DNA of 64,000 bases from Paenibacillus durus ATCC 35681 (GCF_000993825.1 NZ_CP011114.1:5022001-5086000), one strand, 5' to 3'; positions 26,059 through 35,080 are shown, counted from the first letter of the stretch. Made by a program: numbers and translations. The notes: a model not told the origin generated them from the sequence alone.

Positions 26059-26100
26059 AGCAGTCCCCTGCGCCTTTGCGGCGGGGGACTGCTTTTTTTT
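26059..26100 (+). terminator. terminator of the sugar operon
   Basis: AGCAGTCCCC (26059-26068) pairs with GGGGACTGCT (26084-26093), followed by a run of T bases. It lies about 30 bases after the SIS gene. Confidence 0.9.
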
Positions 26101-26148
26101 AATTGGTTGTGTTAAATTAACAACCCAAAGGGCGGAGGCACAAATAGT

Positions 26149-26661
26149 TCATCTTGCCGCCGTCATATACTTATTGTAGATTGTTGACTTTAATTGAAAT
26201 AACTCGTATAAGAGATTTCTAACTTCTTCATCTTGGCTGAATACATACTTGTTTTTCAATACATTAAACATTGTTATTGCTCGATCCGAAACTATATTTA
26301 ATGCCCAAGGGAATAGGCACTCTTGCTCCATAGATCTCCTTGTTAAATAGGTGCATACGGGTAAAGGTGTATGCCTAAGCAGATAATTAATGCATTGTCC
26401 TACGCTGTTATCGTTACTGCTTAACTTTCCAATCGATAACCATTCTGTGTAATTATTATCTTTCTCCGCAGTTATGACGACTGTTTTGTCGAACGATATA
26501 TATATTTCAATGCGAAAATTACTAGGGTTAATATTGTATTTTGGAGTCATTTGTTCCATACCCGATGCCAAATTTTTCATAGATCCTGCACATCTCCTTT
26601 TGGTCATTGCTAGTCCCACGGTACTTAGCTTTGTCAGCATGTTTATAGGCTTTTCGTTCAA
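26149..26661 (-). CDS. hypothetical protein, A+T-rich orphan
   Basis: 170 residues from the TTG at 26659-26661, which has AAGGAG five bases upstream. I recognise no domain. The first 40 residues are basic and Met-rich, the rest mixes beta-like (NFRIEIYISFDKTVVITAEKDN) and helical stretches, with three cysteines. The gene is clearly A+T richer than its neighbours and sits convergent to the sugar operon, which suggests recent acquisition. Overlapping frames are shorter, and a good ribosome site supports it being real. Function unknown. Confidence 0.5.
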   Translation of the reverse strand: MNEKPINMLTKLSTVGLAMTKRRCAGSMKNLASGMEQMTPKYNINPSNFRIEIYISFDKTVVITAEKDNNYTEWLSIGKLSSNDNSVGQCINYLLRHTPLPVCTYLTRRSMEQECLFPWALNIVSDRAITMFNVLKNKYVFSQDEEVRNLLYELFQLKSTIYNKYMTAAR

Positions 26662-26800
26662 TGATACTCCTTTTTACCCTTGACTTCCTACCCAGCCGGA
26701 TTTTTCCGGGAGCGTGAATTTCCGAAACGGGGATTATTCGTGGTACAATATTTTTTAGTGTTTAAGCTTGTCGATAGAATGTAGGAGGCAGTTATTTGAT

Positions 26801-28051
26801 ATGAAATCCAGAAACTTGGCTGCAATTTCACTTGTGGCAATGGCGTGCGGCTTTCTGCTGACACTGTTCTTGCCTGAGAATACAGCGGTAAAGCTGCTCC
26901 GGGGCGGCTTTGAGGCCGGACTGGTCGGCGGCATTGCCGACTGGTTCGCAGTTACGGCGCTGTTCCGCCATCCGCTGGGCCTTCCTATTCCGCATACTTC
27001 CTTGCTGCTGAAGAACCGGAATAAGATTGTAGAGTCTCTAATTTCGGCAATGGAGAACGAACTGCTGAACAAGGAGAGCATCGAGAACAAGCTGCGCGGA
27101 ATCAGGTTCATCTCGCTGGGGTCTTCGATGCTCACAAAGTTCATCAGCCGCAAGCAGACGCGAATGGACATTTTGGCCCGCCTGAGTGGCCTTGTGACCC
27201 AGATTCCGGCGGAAAAGGCGCTGCCGTATCTTCAGTCGGCGCTTGCGGGTTATGTCCGGAACGCGGACCTCAAGCAGACCGCCGATACGGTCGTTACGAG
27301 GCTGCTGCATGACGGCAGGGACAAGGAGGCCCTTGATTACGGGCTCGGACAGGCAGAGGTCTGGATCAGCCGTCCGGAGACGAAGGCCATGCTCGGCCAG
27401 CTCGCTTCCTCCAAGCTTGCCGAGGTGAAGCTGGGCGGATTTAAGGGAGTGGCTTTTCAGGCGTTCGTCGGCTTCGTCGATGAAGAAATGCTGGGCGAAC
27501 TGCTGCAGAACATGCTGCGGTCTGCCATCCGCGATATTCAGGATGAGGATAACGTCTACCGCGAGGACATTATCCGGGAGATCCGCGTTGCCCTGTTCCA
27601 GCTGGTAAATGACGAAGAGCGGATGAAAGCTCTGGCGGACTGGGCTGCGGCCGAACTTGAGGGGCAGCAGGCGGGAGCCTTTCTGCTGGCCCGGCTTGAG
27701 GAGATTCGCGGCAGGGTACTCGCTCTGCTGGAAGAAGACCGCGTTCACGGGGGGCGCGGGCTGTTCGCCGCCTATGCGCTGCTTGCCCGCCGCATCGCCG
27801 GAGAGAAAGAATGGGTCTCGGAATGGGAGGATAAGATCCGTTCCTCGCTCGTCGCGTTCGCGGAGGCGAACCATTACCGGATCGGCGTGCTGGTGAAGGA
27901 AAACCTCGACAAAATGGACGACGCCAGCCTGGTCGCTATGCTGGAGCAGAAGGTCGGGAAGGACCTGCAATGGATCCGCGTAAACGGCGCGGTGTGCGGG
28001 TTCGTGGTCGGTCTGGCGCTTACTTTAATTCAATGGATTCCGTTCACTTGA
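26801..28051 (+). CDS. DUF445-family membrane protein
   Basis: 416 residues from the ATG at 26801, with AGGAGG about twelve bases upstream. An N-terminal hydrophobic helix pair (LAAISLVAMACGFLLTLFL and GGFEAGLVGGIADWFAVTALFRHP) and a C-terminal helix (VNGAVCGFVVGLALTLIQW) enclose a long amphipathic helical middle. The phrase GGIADWFAVTALFRHPLGLPIPHT is the DUF445 signature. Members are membrane proteins of unknown role; B. subtilis YheB is one. It is monocistronic with a terminator immediately after. Confidence 0.85.
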   Translation: MKSRNLAAISLVAMACGFLLTLFLPENTAVKLLRGGFEAGLVGGIADWFAVTALFRHPLGLPIPHTSLLLKNRNKIVESLISAMENELLNKESIENKLRGIRFISLGSSMLTKFISRKQTRMDILARLSGLVTQIPAEKALPYLQSALAGYVRNADLKQTADTVVTRLLHDGRDKEALDYGLGQAEVWISRPETKAMLGQLASSKLAEVKLGGFKGVAFQAFVGFVDEEMLGELLQNMLRSAIRDIQDEDNVYREDIIREIRVALFQLVNDEERMKALADWAAAELEGQQAGAFLLARLEEIRGRVLALLEEDRVHGGRGLFAAYALLARRIAGEKEWVSEWEDKIRSSLVAFAEANHYRIGVLVKENLDKMDDASLVAMLEQKVGKDLQWIRVNGAVCGFVVGLALTLIQWIPFT

Positions 28052-28070
28052 ACGGGATGCGCTAATATTT

Positions 28071-28122
28071 AAAGGGCAAGGCTGCCGGAGCCTATATATA
28101 AGCATCCGGGGCCTTGCCCTTT
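28071..28122 (+). terminator. terminator of the DUF445 gene
   Basis: AAAGGGCAAGGC at 28071-28083 pairs with GCCTTGCCCTTT at 28111-28122 and there is an inner CCGGA/TCCGG stem. T-rich on both strands. Confidence 0.8.
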
Positions 28123-28238
28123 CTCTTTTAGTCTATCTCTTTTATGAAAAATAATGCCGACACATCCGTACAGTCATGGCAGGATTTGGGGTTCGGGGTT
28201 CCTGCCATAAGGGGGTTCCGCCGCTGAATCGCCGTTAA

Positions 28239-28565
28239 TTACAGTTCTTTTTTGCCGGTACTGATTGTATACGCTTCCAGCACGGGGAGTACGAAAATTT
28301 TACCGTCCCCGAAAGAGCCGTGATCGCCGGTTCTTGCCGTCCGCTTCACAATGTCGATGACTTCCTCCTTGTCATCCTCAGGAATGACCATCATCAGCAT
28401 TTTTTTGGAAATCTGGTCGTAGTGGTTCGTGCCGACTTGAATTCCCTTTTGTTTACCGCGTCCCAATATATCCATTTTACTGATGGAAGGAAAACCTGCG
28501 GCCAGCAGTTCCGCCATCACTTCATCGGCCTTCTCCGGTCTTACGATAATTTTGAGCATCAACAT
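28239..28565 (-). CDS. P-II signal-transduction protein, NifI-like
   Basis: 108 residues with the whole P-II fold: LKIIVRPEKADEVMAELLAAGFPSISKMDILGRGKQKGI, the T-loop, and ARTGDHGSFGDGKIFVLPVLEAYTISTGKKEL. The 'GRGKQKGIQVG' end of the T-loop and the absence of the uridylylated tyrosine position of GlnB/GlnK recall the NifI1 subgroup, which regulates nitrogenase in archaea and Firmicutes. It binds ATP, ADP and 2-oxoglutarate in the family. No nif, amtB or glnA gene lies nearby, so the partner is not evident. The ATG at 28563-28565 follows AAAGGGTGGA; the frame is open further upstream. Confidence 0.8.
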   Translation of the reverse strand: MLMLKIIVRPEKADEVMAELLAAGFPSISKMDILGRGKQKGIQVGTNHYDQISKKMLMMVIPEDDKEEVIDIVKRTARTGDHGSFGDGKIFVLPVLEAYTISTGKKEL

Positions 28566-28711
28566 AACAATCCACCCTTTCCACGGACAAAAGATATGCA
28601 GGGTGTTGCCGACTAGGGGGCTAAGATGATTATTTCGGCATGGCAACGCTTACATCATCATTATACAACGGATAAGAATGCCTAAAAGTGAATATTGTCA
28701 TTGCATAACAT

Positions 28712-29827
28712 TTAATTTTGTTGCCGGCGCTGGCAGAGTCCGGAGTACAGAAGCTCCAAGCGATCAGCCGTCCGCGCCCAGCCGAAGGCCTGAAGCGCGT
28801 CCCGCCGCCCTTGCATCCCGATGGCAGCGGCCCGCTTCGGGCTGCGGGCAAGCGGCAGCATCATTCGGGCGAAAGAAGCGGCCTCCCGGTAGCGGTCCAC
28901 TAGGAAGCCGCCCCGGCCGGGTGATATGATTTCGCGGATACCGCCATTATTGGAGGCGATGACCGGCAGTCCGGCGGCCATAGCTTCCACATTAACCAGC
29001 CCGAATGATTCATGCCGCTGTGAAGGGCAGACCAGACAGTCGGCGATCTGGTAAATCCGGTGAATTTCCTCGTGCGGAACACTGCCGATAAAGGAAACGG
29101 ATAAACGCAGCTGCCGGGCGAGCAGCTTGAGCCTCTGCACATAGGCCGGATTCCCCGTGCCGGCGATAACAAGATGCACAGGCAGCCGTCTATCCAGCAT
29201 AGCGGCCGCCCGCATCAGGACGCGCACGCCTTTGCGGGGGATGAGCCGGCCGACGAACAGAACCGTAAAGCGGCGGCGGGGCAGCCGGTATTCCCGGCGG
29301 AGCAGCTGCCGCTGATCGTCAGGAAGCGGCGTGAACCGGGACAGGTCGGCGCCCAGCGGCACAACCTCAAGCGGGAGGCGGGCAGCAGCGAATCGGCGGT
29401 CCAGCCTGCCGCGCAGCGACTGGCTGTTGACGGCGATAAGATCGGCGAAGCCAAGGCTTAGGGCGACCTTGGGGTCCCTGGGCACAAAGGTCAGGGAATG
29501 CAGGAAGAGCACGACCGGAATGTGAGGAAAGGCCCGCTTCACGGCGGCCGCCAAATGAGGACGGTTATCTGCCTGAATAAGCTCATACGGCTCCTCCCGG
29601 AGGGCCTTCAGCGTTTCGGCAAGGTACAGGCCGGGAGTATCCGCAGGCAGGCGGATCAGCCTGACTCCTTCGCGTTCTTCCAGCCTGGGCAGTCCCGGCA
29701 TAATCCGGCTGATTACGGTAACGTTGTGGCGGCGGGCAAGCAGCCTGGCTGTCTCCCAGATACAGATTTCCACGGAACCGCTGCCCGGAAGCGGAAACCG
29801 TCCCGGCGCTATCATGCAGATGTTCAT
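28712..29827 (-). CDS. GT4 glycosyltransferase, CotSA-like
   Basis: 371 residues of the GT-B fold. FPLPGSGSVEICIWETARLL at the start, the donor-site region LFVGRLIPRKGVRVL, and HESFGLVNVEAMAAGLPVIASNNGGIREII (the Glu-x7-Glu motif) are those of GT4 retaining glycosyltransferases. The length and N-terminus resemble B. subtilis CotSA, a spore coat glycosyltransferase, and the divergent neighbours are coat-associated YheC/D and GT2 genes. It probably adds sugars to a coat component. Start is the ATG at 29825-29827; divergent intergenic space of about 190 bases. Confidence 0.8.
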   Translation of the reverse strand: MNICMIAPGRFPLPGSGSVEICIWETARLLARRHNVTVISRIMPGLPRLEEREGVRLIRLPADTPGLYLAETLKALREEPYELIQADNRPHLAAAVKRAFPHIPVVLFLHSLTFVPRDPKVALSLGFADLIAVNSQSLRGRLDRRFAAARLPLEVVPLGADLSRFTPLPDDQRQLLRREYRLPRRRFTVLFVGRLIPRKGVRVLMRAAAMLDRRLPVHLVIAGTGNPAYVQRLKLLARQLRLSVSFIGSVPHEEIHRIYQIADCLVCPSQRHESFGLVNVEAMAAGLPVIASNNGGIREIISPGRGGFLVDRYREAASFARMMLPLARSPKRAAAIGMQGRRDALQAFGWARTADRLELLYSGLCQRRQQN

Positions 29828-30017
29828 CGTTAGGCTCCTTTCCCATGCAGCGATTTTCTTCCTGCTTGCACTATATGCTCATGTCTCGACGGGAGACACT
29901 TTCTTTGCCGGAGAGCGGCGTCTATCCAATGCGAAAACTGCCGCCGAAGCATAGCTTATCTTGTGTCATATCATGCTTCGGCAAGGAAGTTTGTAGACGG
30001 GAGTGTGGAATGCAAGG

Positions 30018-30788
30018 ATGAAAGCCATATCGACACTGACAAGCAAATGGATCAAGACGAAGGTGCTGCTCCGCAGTCCGGAGATTTCGGCGCTAATTCC
30101 GGAGACGGTAAGACTGACCCGCGAGAATGCCAAAAGAATGCTGGACAAATACGGAATGGTGTATATCAAGCCGGAGGTGGGCACTTACGGAAACGGAGTA
30201 ATTCGGGCCGAGCGCCGATCGGGCGAAAAGGGAGCTGCATACTGGTATCAGAGCGGGACCAAGCAGAGAACCTTCGCCACCTTTGAGGCCTTCTACACCT
30301 CGCTTAAAGGGAAGACAGGCAGCCGCAGGTACCTGATTCAAAAAGGGATTGACCTGCTGAAAGCGGGGGGCCGGCGCTTTGATATCCGCATCATGGTTCA
30401 GCGCAGTCCCAGCGGAGTCTGGGAAACGACAGGACTGATCGGCAGAGTGGCCGGGGAGGGAAAGATCGTGACGAACTACCATGCCGGCGGTAAGCCGACG
30501 GCGGTGGAGAAGCTGCTTGCTCCGCATATGAACGATACGCTTAAGGCTGAGACGATAAAGCGTTTGCGGAAGCTCGGCAAGGATGTCGGACAATTTTACA
30601 AGAAAAACTATCCGGGGTTCAAGCAGCTTGGGGTCGATGTCGGCCTCGACCGTTCCCTGACTCCATGGATCATTGAGGTCAACACCAATCCCGATCCGTA
30701 CATTTTTAATCAGCTCTCGGATAAATCCATGTACCGCAAGGTTATGGCCTACCGCCGGGCACAGCAGACAACTAGTCCCAAGCGCTAG
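30018..30788 (+). CDS. YheC/YheD-family ATP-grasp protein (endospore coat-associated)
   Basis: 256 residues from the ATG at 30018. The C-terminal part has an ATP-grasp architecture: IKPEVGTYGNGVIRAERR, FDIRIMVQRSPSGVWETTGLIGRV, and GVDVGLDRSLTPWIIEVNTNPDPYIF, where Glu and Asn bind magnesium. This is the YheC/YheD family of spore coat-associated proteins in Bacillales. It is shorter than the Bacillus versions, which have an extra N-terminal domain. A GTG at 30003 is an alternative start. It stands between the CotSA-like gene (divergent) and the GT2 gene. Confidence 0.78.
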   Translation: MKAISTLTSKWIKTKVLLRSPEISALIPETVRLTRENAKRMLDKYGMVYIKPEVGTYGNGVIRAERRSGEKGAAYWYQSGTKQRTFATFEAFYTSLKGKTGSRRYLIQKGIDLLKAGGRRFDIRIMVQRSPSGVWETTGLIGRVAGEGKIVTNYHAGGKPTAVEKLLAPHMNDTLKAETIKRLRKLGKDVGQFYKKNYPGFKQLGVDVGLDRSLTPWIIEVNTNPDPYIFNQLSDKSMYRKVMAYRRAQQTTSPKR

Positions 30789-30976
30789 AACCTGCACTCT
30801 TTTCTTTCTGAAAATGAATTAAATCTAAGAAAAACTTGCATATTGCGTTTCATCCTGCACAATAAAGGGTAATTACAAAAAAATTGCGGAAAAGATCAAA
30901 TTTCGTCAGAAGCAGTAACAACGCAGTCTGTAGAACAGTCCGTCTATTATTCATTTTTGGAAGAAGGGGTGGGAGT

Positions 30977-31897
30977 TTGAACGGATCGCTGACGTTGTCG
31001 ATAGCCATTTGCACCCGGAACAGACATGAGGATTTGAGGAAATGCCTGAAATCGATATTTAGCCAGCGGGATATTGCCGGTACGGAGATTGAAATTCTGA
31101 TCATTGATGACGGCGATACGCAGGAATCCTGGCTGGAAGAGGTTAGGAGGGAACTGCCTTCCGGTATGGAGCTGGGCTATCACCGGAAGAATCGGGAGGA
31201 AGCGGGCCTGCTTAAATCACGGATTTATGCGACTCATGCCACTAAGTATGAGACCCTTCTGTTCCTGGATGACGATGTGGAGCTGGAAGCGGATTATTTG
31301 GCCGTACTTCTGCGGACTTTTGAACGCTATCCTGATGCCGTCGGCGTCGGCGGCGTGGACCAGAGCTTCTCCTGCTCCCTGAAGGGCAGACTGCTCATGC
31401 TGATCAGCGGCCGAAGCCGGTTCGCCCCCGGGAAGCTGTCTTACAGCGGATTTGCCTCCGCCATGAATTTGTGGAACCGGCAGAAACGGATCTTCCGGAC
31501 CGAATTCTTGCACGGATGCAATATGTGCTTCCGTAAATCGGCGCTGCGGGATGTAAAAGTGGTTGAATGGCTGAACGGCTACAGCCTTGGCGAAGACCTG
31601 TATCTCTCTTATCTTGCAGGGCTGCACGGACCGATGATTATAAATCCGGAGCTCAAGCTGGTGCACCACGGGTCGCCGGCTTCCAGAGACAAGGAGGAAC
31701 AGGTCGCCTATACCAAGGTTATCAACCACTATGAGCTGCTAAAGCTCAGAACCGGCATAACGCCCTTCCGCTATGCCATGCTGCTGTGGACAGCGGGATT
31801 TTTATACGCGGAAACGGCCCTTAGGCGCCGGAAGGAGGCAAGCAGCGGATATCTCCGAGGCATACGGGAGCTCAGGGGGGCGCAGACCCGAAGCTGA
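30977..31897 (+). CDS. family 2 glycosyltransferase
   Basis: 306 residues from the TTG at 30977, which has AAGGGG about seven bases upstream; the open frame begins at 30884 but has no ribosome site. GT-A fold motifs: LSIAICTRNRHEDLRKCLKSI, EILIIDDGD, AGLLKSRIYATH, LLFLDDDVELE (metal-binding Asp cluster) and YSLGEDLYLSYLAGL. It transfers a sugar from a nucleotide donor. With the neighbouring YheC/D and GT4 genes it looks like a spore coat or envelope glycosylation set; this is inferred from the context. Confidence 0.82.
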   Translation: MNGSLTLSIAICTRNRHEDLRKCLKSIFSQRDIAGTEIEILIIDDGDTQESWLEEVRRELPSGMELGYHRKNREEAGLLKSRIYATHATKYETLLFLDDDVELEADYLAVLLRTFERYPDAVGVGGVDQSFSCSLKGRLLMLISGRSRFAPGKLSYSGFASAMNLWNRQKRIFRTEFLHGCNMCFRKSALRDVKVVEWLNGYSLGEDLYLSYLAGLHGPMIINPELKLVHHGSPASRDKEEQVAYTKVINHYELLKLRTGITPFRYAMLLWTAGFLYAETALRRRKEASSGYLRGIRELRGAQTRS

Positions 31898-32108
31898 TCC
31901 CCTGGTGCGCATTCGCGGCCTCTGCGCGGAGACTGTACCGTACTTATATCTGCCTTTTACGAAATACCGGAGCACCCGAATCATGGGCGAAAGAAGCCTT
32001 GGCGGGTGCTTCTGTGTTGAATGAGCCGTTAACAATTCCGGATTAGAGAGGCTTTTCCCTAATAGCCTTCATGCTCCCTCGTATGTTTACCTTCCTGTTA
32101 TCGTATAC

Positions 32109-32137
32109 TTGGTATGTTAGAGTTCTTCGTATATCAT
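32109..32137 (+). promoter_or_regulatory. promoter upstream of the 45-residue ORF and peptidase
   Basis: TTGGTA (32109-32114) and TATCAT (32132-32137) are 17 bases apart. The start site should be near 32144, about 28 bases before the small ORF. Confidence 0.55.
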
Positions 32138-32171
32138 CGGCTTTACGCTACTCGGAAAGGGGCCTTATGGA

Positions 32172-32309
32172 ATGAACTGCGTGGCAGTGCCGGCATACAT
32201 TAGCAGAGAAGTGCACGACCGCGGACAGCGGGATTTTGCCATGAGGCCTCCTCTTGCATCGGAAACCGGAAGGGTCCGGCTCTGGCGGCGGGCTGCTGCT
32301 GCTTTATGA
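32172..32309 (+). CDS. 45-residue ORF coupled to the C39-like peptidase
   Basis: A short ORF too small for routine calling. ATG at 32172 follows AAAGGGGCC at a good distance and codes for MNCVAVPAYISREVHDRGQR and 25 more basic residues ending RRAAAAL. Its stop TGA overlaps the ATG of the peptidase gene (ATGA at 32306-32309). The peptidase gene has no ribosome site of its own, so its translation would depend on this ORF. Unrecognised: possible leader peptide, substrate or partner. Alternatively it is a displaced N-terminus separated by a frameshift. Confidence 0.5.
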   Translation: MNCVAVPAYISREVHDRGQRDFAMRPPLASETGRVRLWRRAAAAL

Positions 32310-32944
32310 CGAATACCGTTACCGGAAAAAAGCTTAATCTTGAGCCTTATACCCAATGGGCGCAGGGTGTCAGATTTGCCTCGTCCGCCTGCGGACCCTC
32401 CACGATGGCCGCGATCACGGAGTACTGGAGCCGGAAGCTGGGGAAGCCGGACCTTATCGGCAAGGAGCGTTTCGGCTCGAAGGCGGAGCATATCAATTAT
32501 TTGTACGGGAGATATGGAGGAAGGCCTTGGGGGATGAGCGCGCGCGGTTTCGCCAAGGGGATTAAGACGTATCTCCGGGCGTCCCTCGGAAACGCACCCG
32601 CGATTCGGCTGCGGAGCTTCAATGATTTCGCCTTGTACAAGGCGGAAATCGACGCGGGCCGTCCGGTGGCGGTAAAGTTCGACAAATGGTTCTCCCTGCG
32701 CTGGTTCGGGGACTACGCGTACGACTATCACTGGACGGTGGGAATCGGCTATGAGATGACGGGGCCCAGTCCCCGGCTGATTGTCCAGGACAACGGAGCG
32801 AAACGGGCGAACGGAGCGTTTGCCGCAAGCCGGGAACGCCGGATTGAATACGCTGCAAATCGTAAGGTAATTACGATGGTGGCTGTGGATTTGCAGTATT
32901 TTACAGAAAATCGGATAATTAGCTTGCAAAAAACGGAAATTTAG
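32306..32944 (+). CDS. C39-like (papain-fold) cysteine peptidase
   Basis: 212 residues. The N-terminal LNLEPYTQWAQGVRFASSACGPSTMAA puts a cysteine (residue 29) at the N-end of a helix, YDYHWTVGIGYE gives the histidine (142) and LIVQDNG the Asp/Asn (162/163). This is the order of the C39/BtrH-like peptidase fold in Firmicutes proteins annotated 'C39 family peptidase'. No signal peptide is visible, so it would act in the cytosol unless exported otherwise. No ribosome site; translation is coupled to the 45-residue ORF upstream. Substrate unknown. Confidence 0.75.
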   Translation: MTNTVTGKKLNLEPYTQWAQGVRFASSACGPSTMAAITEYWSRKLGKPDLIGKERFGSKAEHINYLYGRYGGRPWGMSARGFAKGIKTYLRASLGNAPAIRLRSFNDFALYKAEIDAGRPVAVKFDKWFSLRWFGDYAYDYHWTVGIGYEMTGPSPRLIVQDNGAKRANGAFAASRERRIEYAANRKVITMVAVDLQYFTENRIISLQKTEI

Positions 32945-33140
32945 CAGATTGACACCAGATTAGGCGCATTATATAATCCCGGGGAATACAAGAAAAAACG
33001 GCGTGCCTGTCCATTCAGAGACCGCATCCGTTATGATAACTAATCAAACGTTTGCTCTGCGCGATCGGGCAGATCGCCAAGAGCGAGAGCATAAAGGAGC
33101 CATGATCGATTTGTCGGTACAAGGGGGAAAAGGGGAGCCG

Positions 33141-35066
33141 ATGGATTACGGCGATCCTGCGGTCGTGGGGGGTGTCCCCGTCCATGTTGGCGGCTTTGAC
33201 GGTTTGCCCGGTTACGAGGGCGACGATTTGGGCGTGAGCTACACGCCGGAGCGCTCAGCGTTCCGGCTATGGGCGCCGACATCCCGGCAGGCGGAGCTGG
33301 TGCTGTACGATTCCTGGCAGGGAGATGCTTCAGCCGTTCTGCCGATGACCCGCGATATCGGGGGAACCTGGATATTGACGGTAAAGGGCGATTTGGAAGG
33401 CAAATTTTATACGTATCGCGTATGGTTCGAAGACCGGTGGAACGAAGCGGTCGATCCCTACGCCAGAGCCGTCGGCGTAAATGGCGACCGGGGGGCCATT
33501 CTTGATCTGCGAAAGACGGACCCGCTGCGCTGGACCGAAGACAAACCGCCTTTTGATAATCCCGTGGACGCCGTCATCTATGAGCTTCATCTGCGGGACT
33601 TATCGGTCCATCCGGCCGGAGGTATCCGGCAAAAAGGGAAGTATACCGGCCTTGCCGAGAGCGGCACACGCGGACCCGGGGGAATTCTTACCGGACTGGA
33701 CCATATCGCCGATCTTGGCGTTACCCATGTGCAGCTGCAGCCGATTGCCGATTACGCGACGGAAAGTGTGGATGAAACGAAGCTCGATCAGCCGCACTAC
33801 AATTGGGGCTACGACCCGAAGAACTACAATGTTCCCGAAGGCTCCTATGCGACTGATCCTTACGTTCCGGGGGTCCGGATCAAAGAGCTGAAGTGCCTGA
33901 TTCAGACGCTGCATGACCGCGGACTGCGGGTCGTCATGGACGTTGTATATAACCATGTTTATGACAACTTCCGTATGAATCTGACCAAGCTTGTTCCGGG
34001 CTACTACTTGCGTTATAAAGCGGACGGTACGCTGTCGAACGGATCGGGCTGCGGCAATGACTGCGCCACCGAGCGCAAGATGATGTCCCGCTATATTGCC
34101 GATTCCGTGCTGTATTGGGCTAGGGAGTACCATATCGACGGCTTCCGCTTCGATCTGATGGGCCTCATGGACATCGGAACCATGACGGAGATCCGCCGGC
34201 GGCTCGATGAGCTGGACCCTTCCATCCTGACGATCGGGGAGGGCTGGGTGATGGACACGGAGCTTGCGCCTTCGCAGCGGGCGAACCAGCAGAACAGCGC
34301 CTCGCTGCCAAGGTTCGGCCAGTTTAACGACGGCTTCCGTGACGCGGTTAAGGGAAGCATTTTTCTGCATAACCGCAAAGGCTTCGTCAGCGGAGGAGCC
34401 GGAACCGAGAACGGGGTTATGGCCGGAATCGCCGGAGGAATCACTTACGGGCCGGGGATCTGGCAGTTCGCCCAGGAGCCGCAGCAGTCCGTCAACTTTG
34501 TGGAATGCCATGATAATCATACGCTGTGGGATAAACTGCTGCTGTCTACCGAAGGGGCGACGGACGAGGAACGCCGGGCTATGCACCGGCTTGCTTCCGC
34601 AATGGTGCTGACGAGCCAGGGCATTCCGTTTCTGCATGCCGGGCAGGAGTTCATGCGGACGAAGAACGGCATTGAGAACAGCTATAACGGTCCGGAAGAC
34701 ATCAATTGGCTCGATTGGCAGCGGTGCGCCGCCCATCAGGATGATGTTGAATATATGAAGAAATTAATTGTGCTGCGCAAAGAGCATCCGGCGTTCCGGC
34801 TGCGGAGCGCGGAGGAGATTCGCCGGGGTCTTTTCTTTGAACGTAGCCCTGGCGGAGCAGTAGCCTATACGCTGCGTAATCACGCAGGGGGAGATTCGGC
34901 GAGCCACTTGTACGTGGTTTATAAAGCGAATGTAGGTGAGATGTCGCTGGCGCTTCCGAAGCTGGGAGAATGGCAGCCGCTGCTGGGCGGAGAACAAATT
35001 GTCCGTCTAACCAAAGAACAGGCCATTATCCGGGGCATCGGAATGACGGTGCTGGCGGTGCCGTGA
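33141..35066 (+). CDS. pulA: type I pullulanase (GH13)
   Basis: About 641 residues. DYGDPAVVGGVPVHVG at the start, the CBM48-like domain SYTPERSAFRLWAPTSRQAELVLY, then the GH13 barrel with YNWGYDPKNYNVP, the type I pullulanase hallmark. Catalytic groups are DGFRFDLMG (nucleophile Asp), TIGEGW (acid Glu) and ECHDNHTLWD. It hydrolyses alpha-1,6 branches of pullulan, amylopectin or glycogen. No signal peptide, so it probably works inside the cell. The start at 33141 has AAAAGGGGAG upstream; ATGs at 33102 and 33033 are alternatives. A terminator follows. Confidence 0.85.
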   Translation: MDYGDPAVVGGVPVHVGGFDGLPGYEGDDLGVSYTPERSAFRLWAPTSRQAELVLYDSWQGDASAVLPMTRDIGGTWILTVKGDLEGKFYTYRVWFEDRWNEAVDPYARAVGVNGDRGAILDLRKTDPLRWTEDKPPFDNPVDAVIYELHLRDLSVHPAGGIRQKGKYTGLAESGTRGPGGILTGLDHIADLGVTHVQLQPIADYATESVDETKLDQPHYNWGYDPKNYNVPEGSYATDPYVPGVRIKELKCLIQTLHDRGLRVVMDVVYNHVYDNFRMNLTKLVPGYYLRYKADGTLSNGSGCGNDCATERKMMSRYIADSVLYWAREYHIDGFRFDLMGLMDIGTMTEIRRRLDELDPSILTIGEGWVMDTELAPSQRANQQNSASLPRFGQFNDGFRDAVKGSIFLHNRKGFVSGGAGTENGVMAGIAGGITYGPGIWQFAQEPQQSVNFVECHDNHTLWDKLLLSTEGATDEERRAMHRLASAMVLTSQGIPFLHAGQEFMRTKNGIENSYNGPEDINWLDWQRCAAHQDDVEYMKKLIVLRKEHPAFRLRSAEEIRRGLFFERSPGGAVAYTLRNHAGGDSASHLYVVYKANVGEMSLALPKLGEWQPLLGGEQIVRLTKEQAIIRGIGMTVLAVP

Positions 35067-35080
35067 TTGTTCGGACCCCT

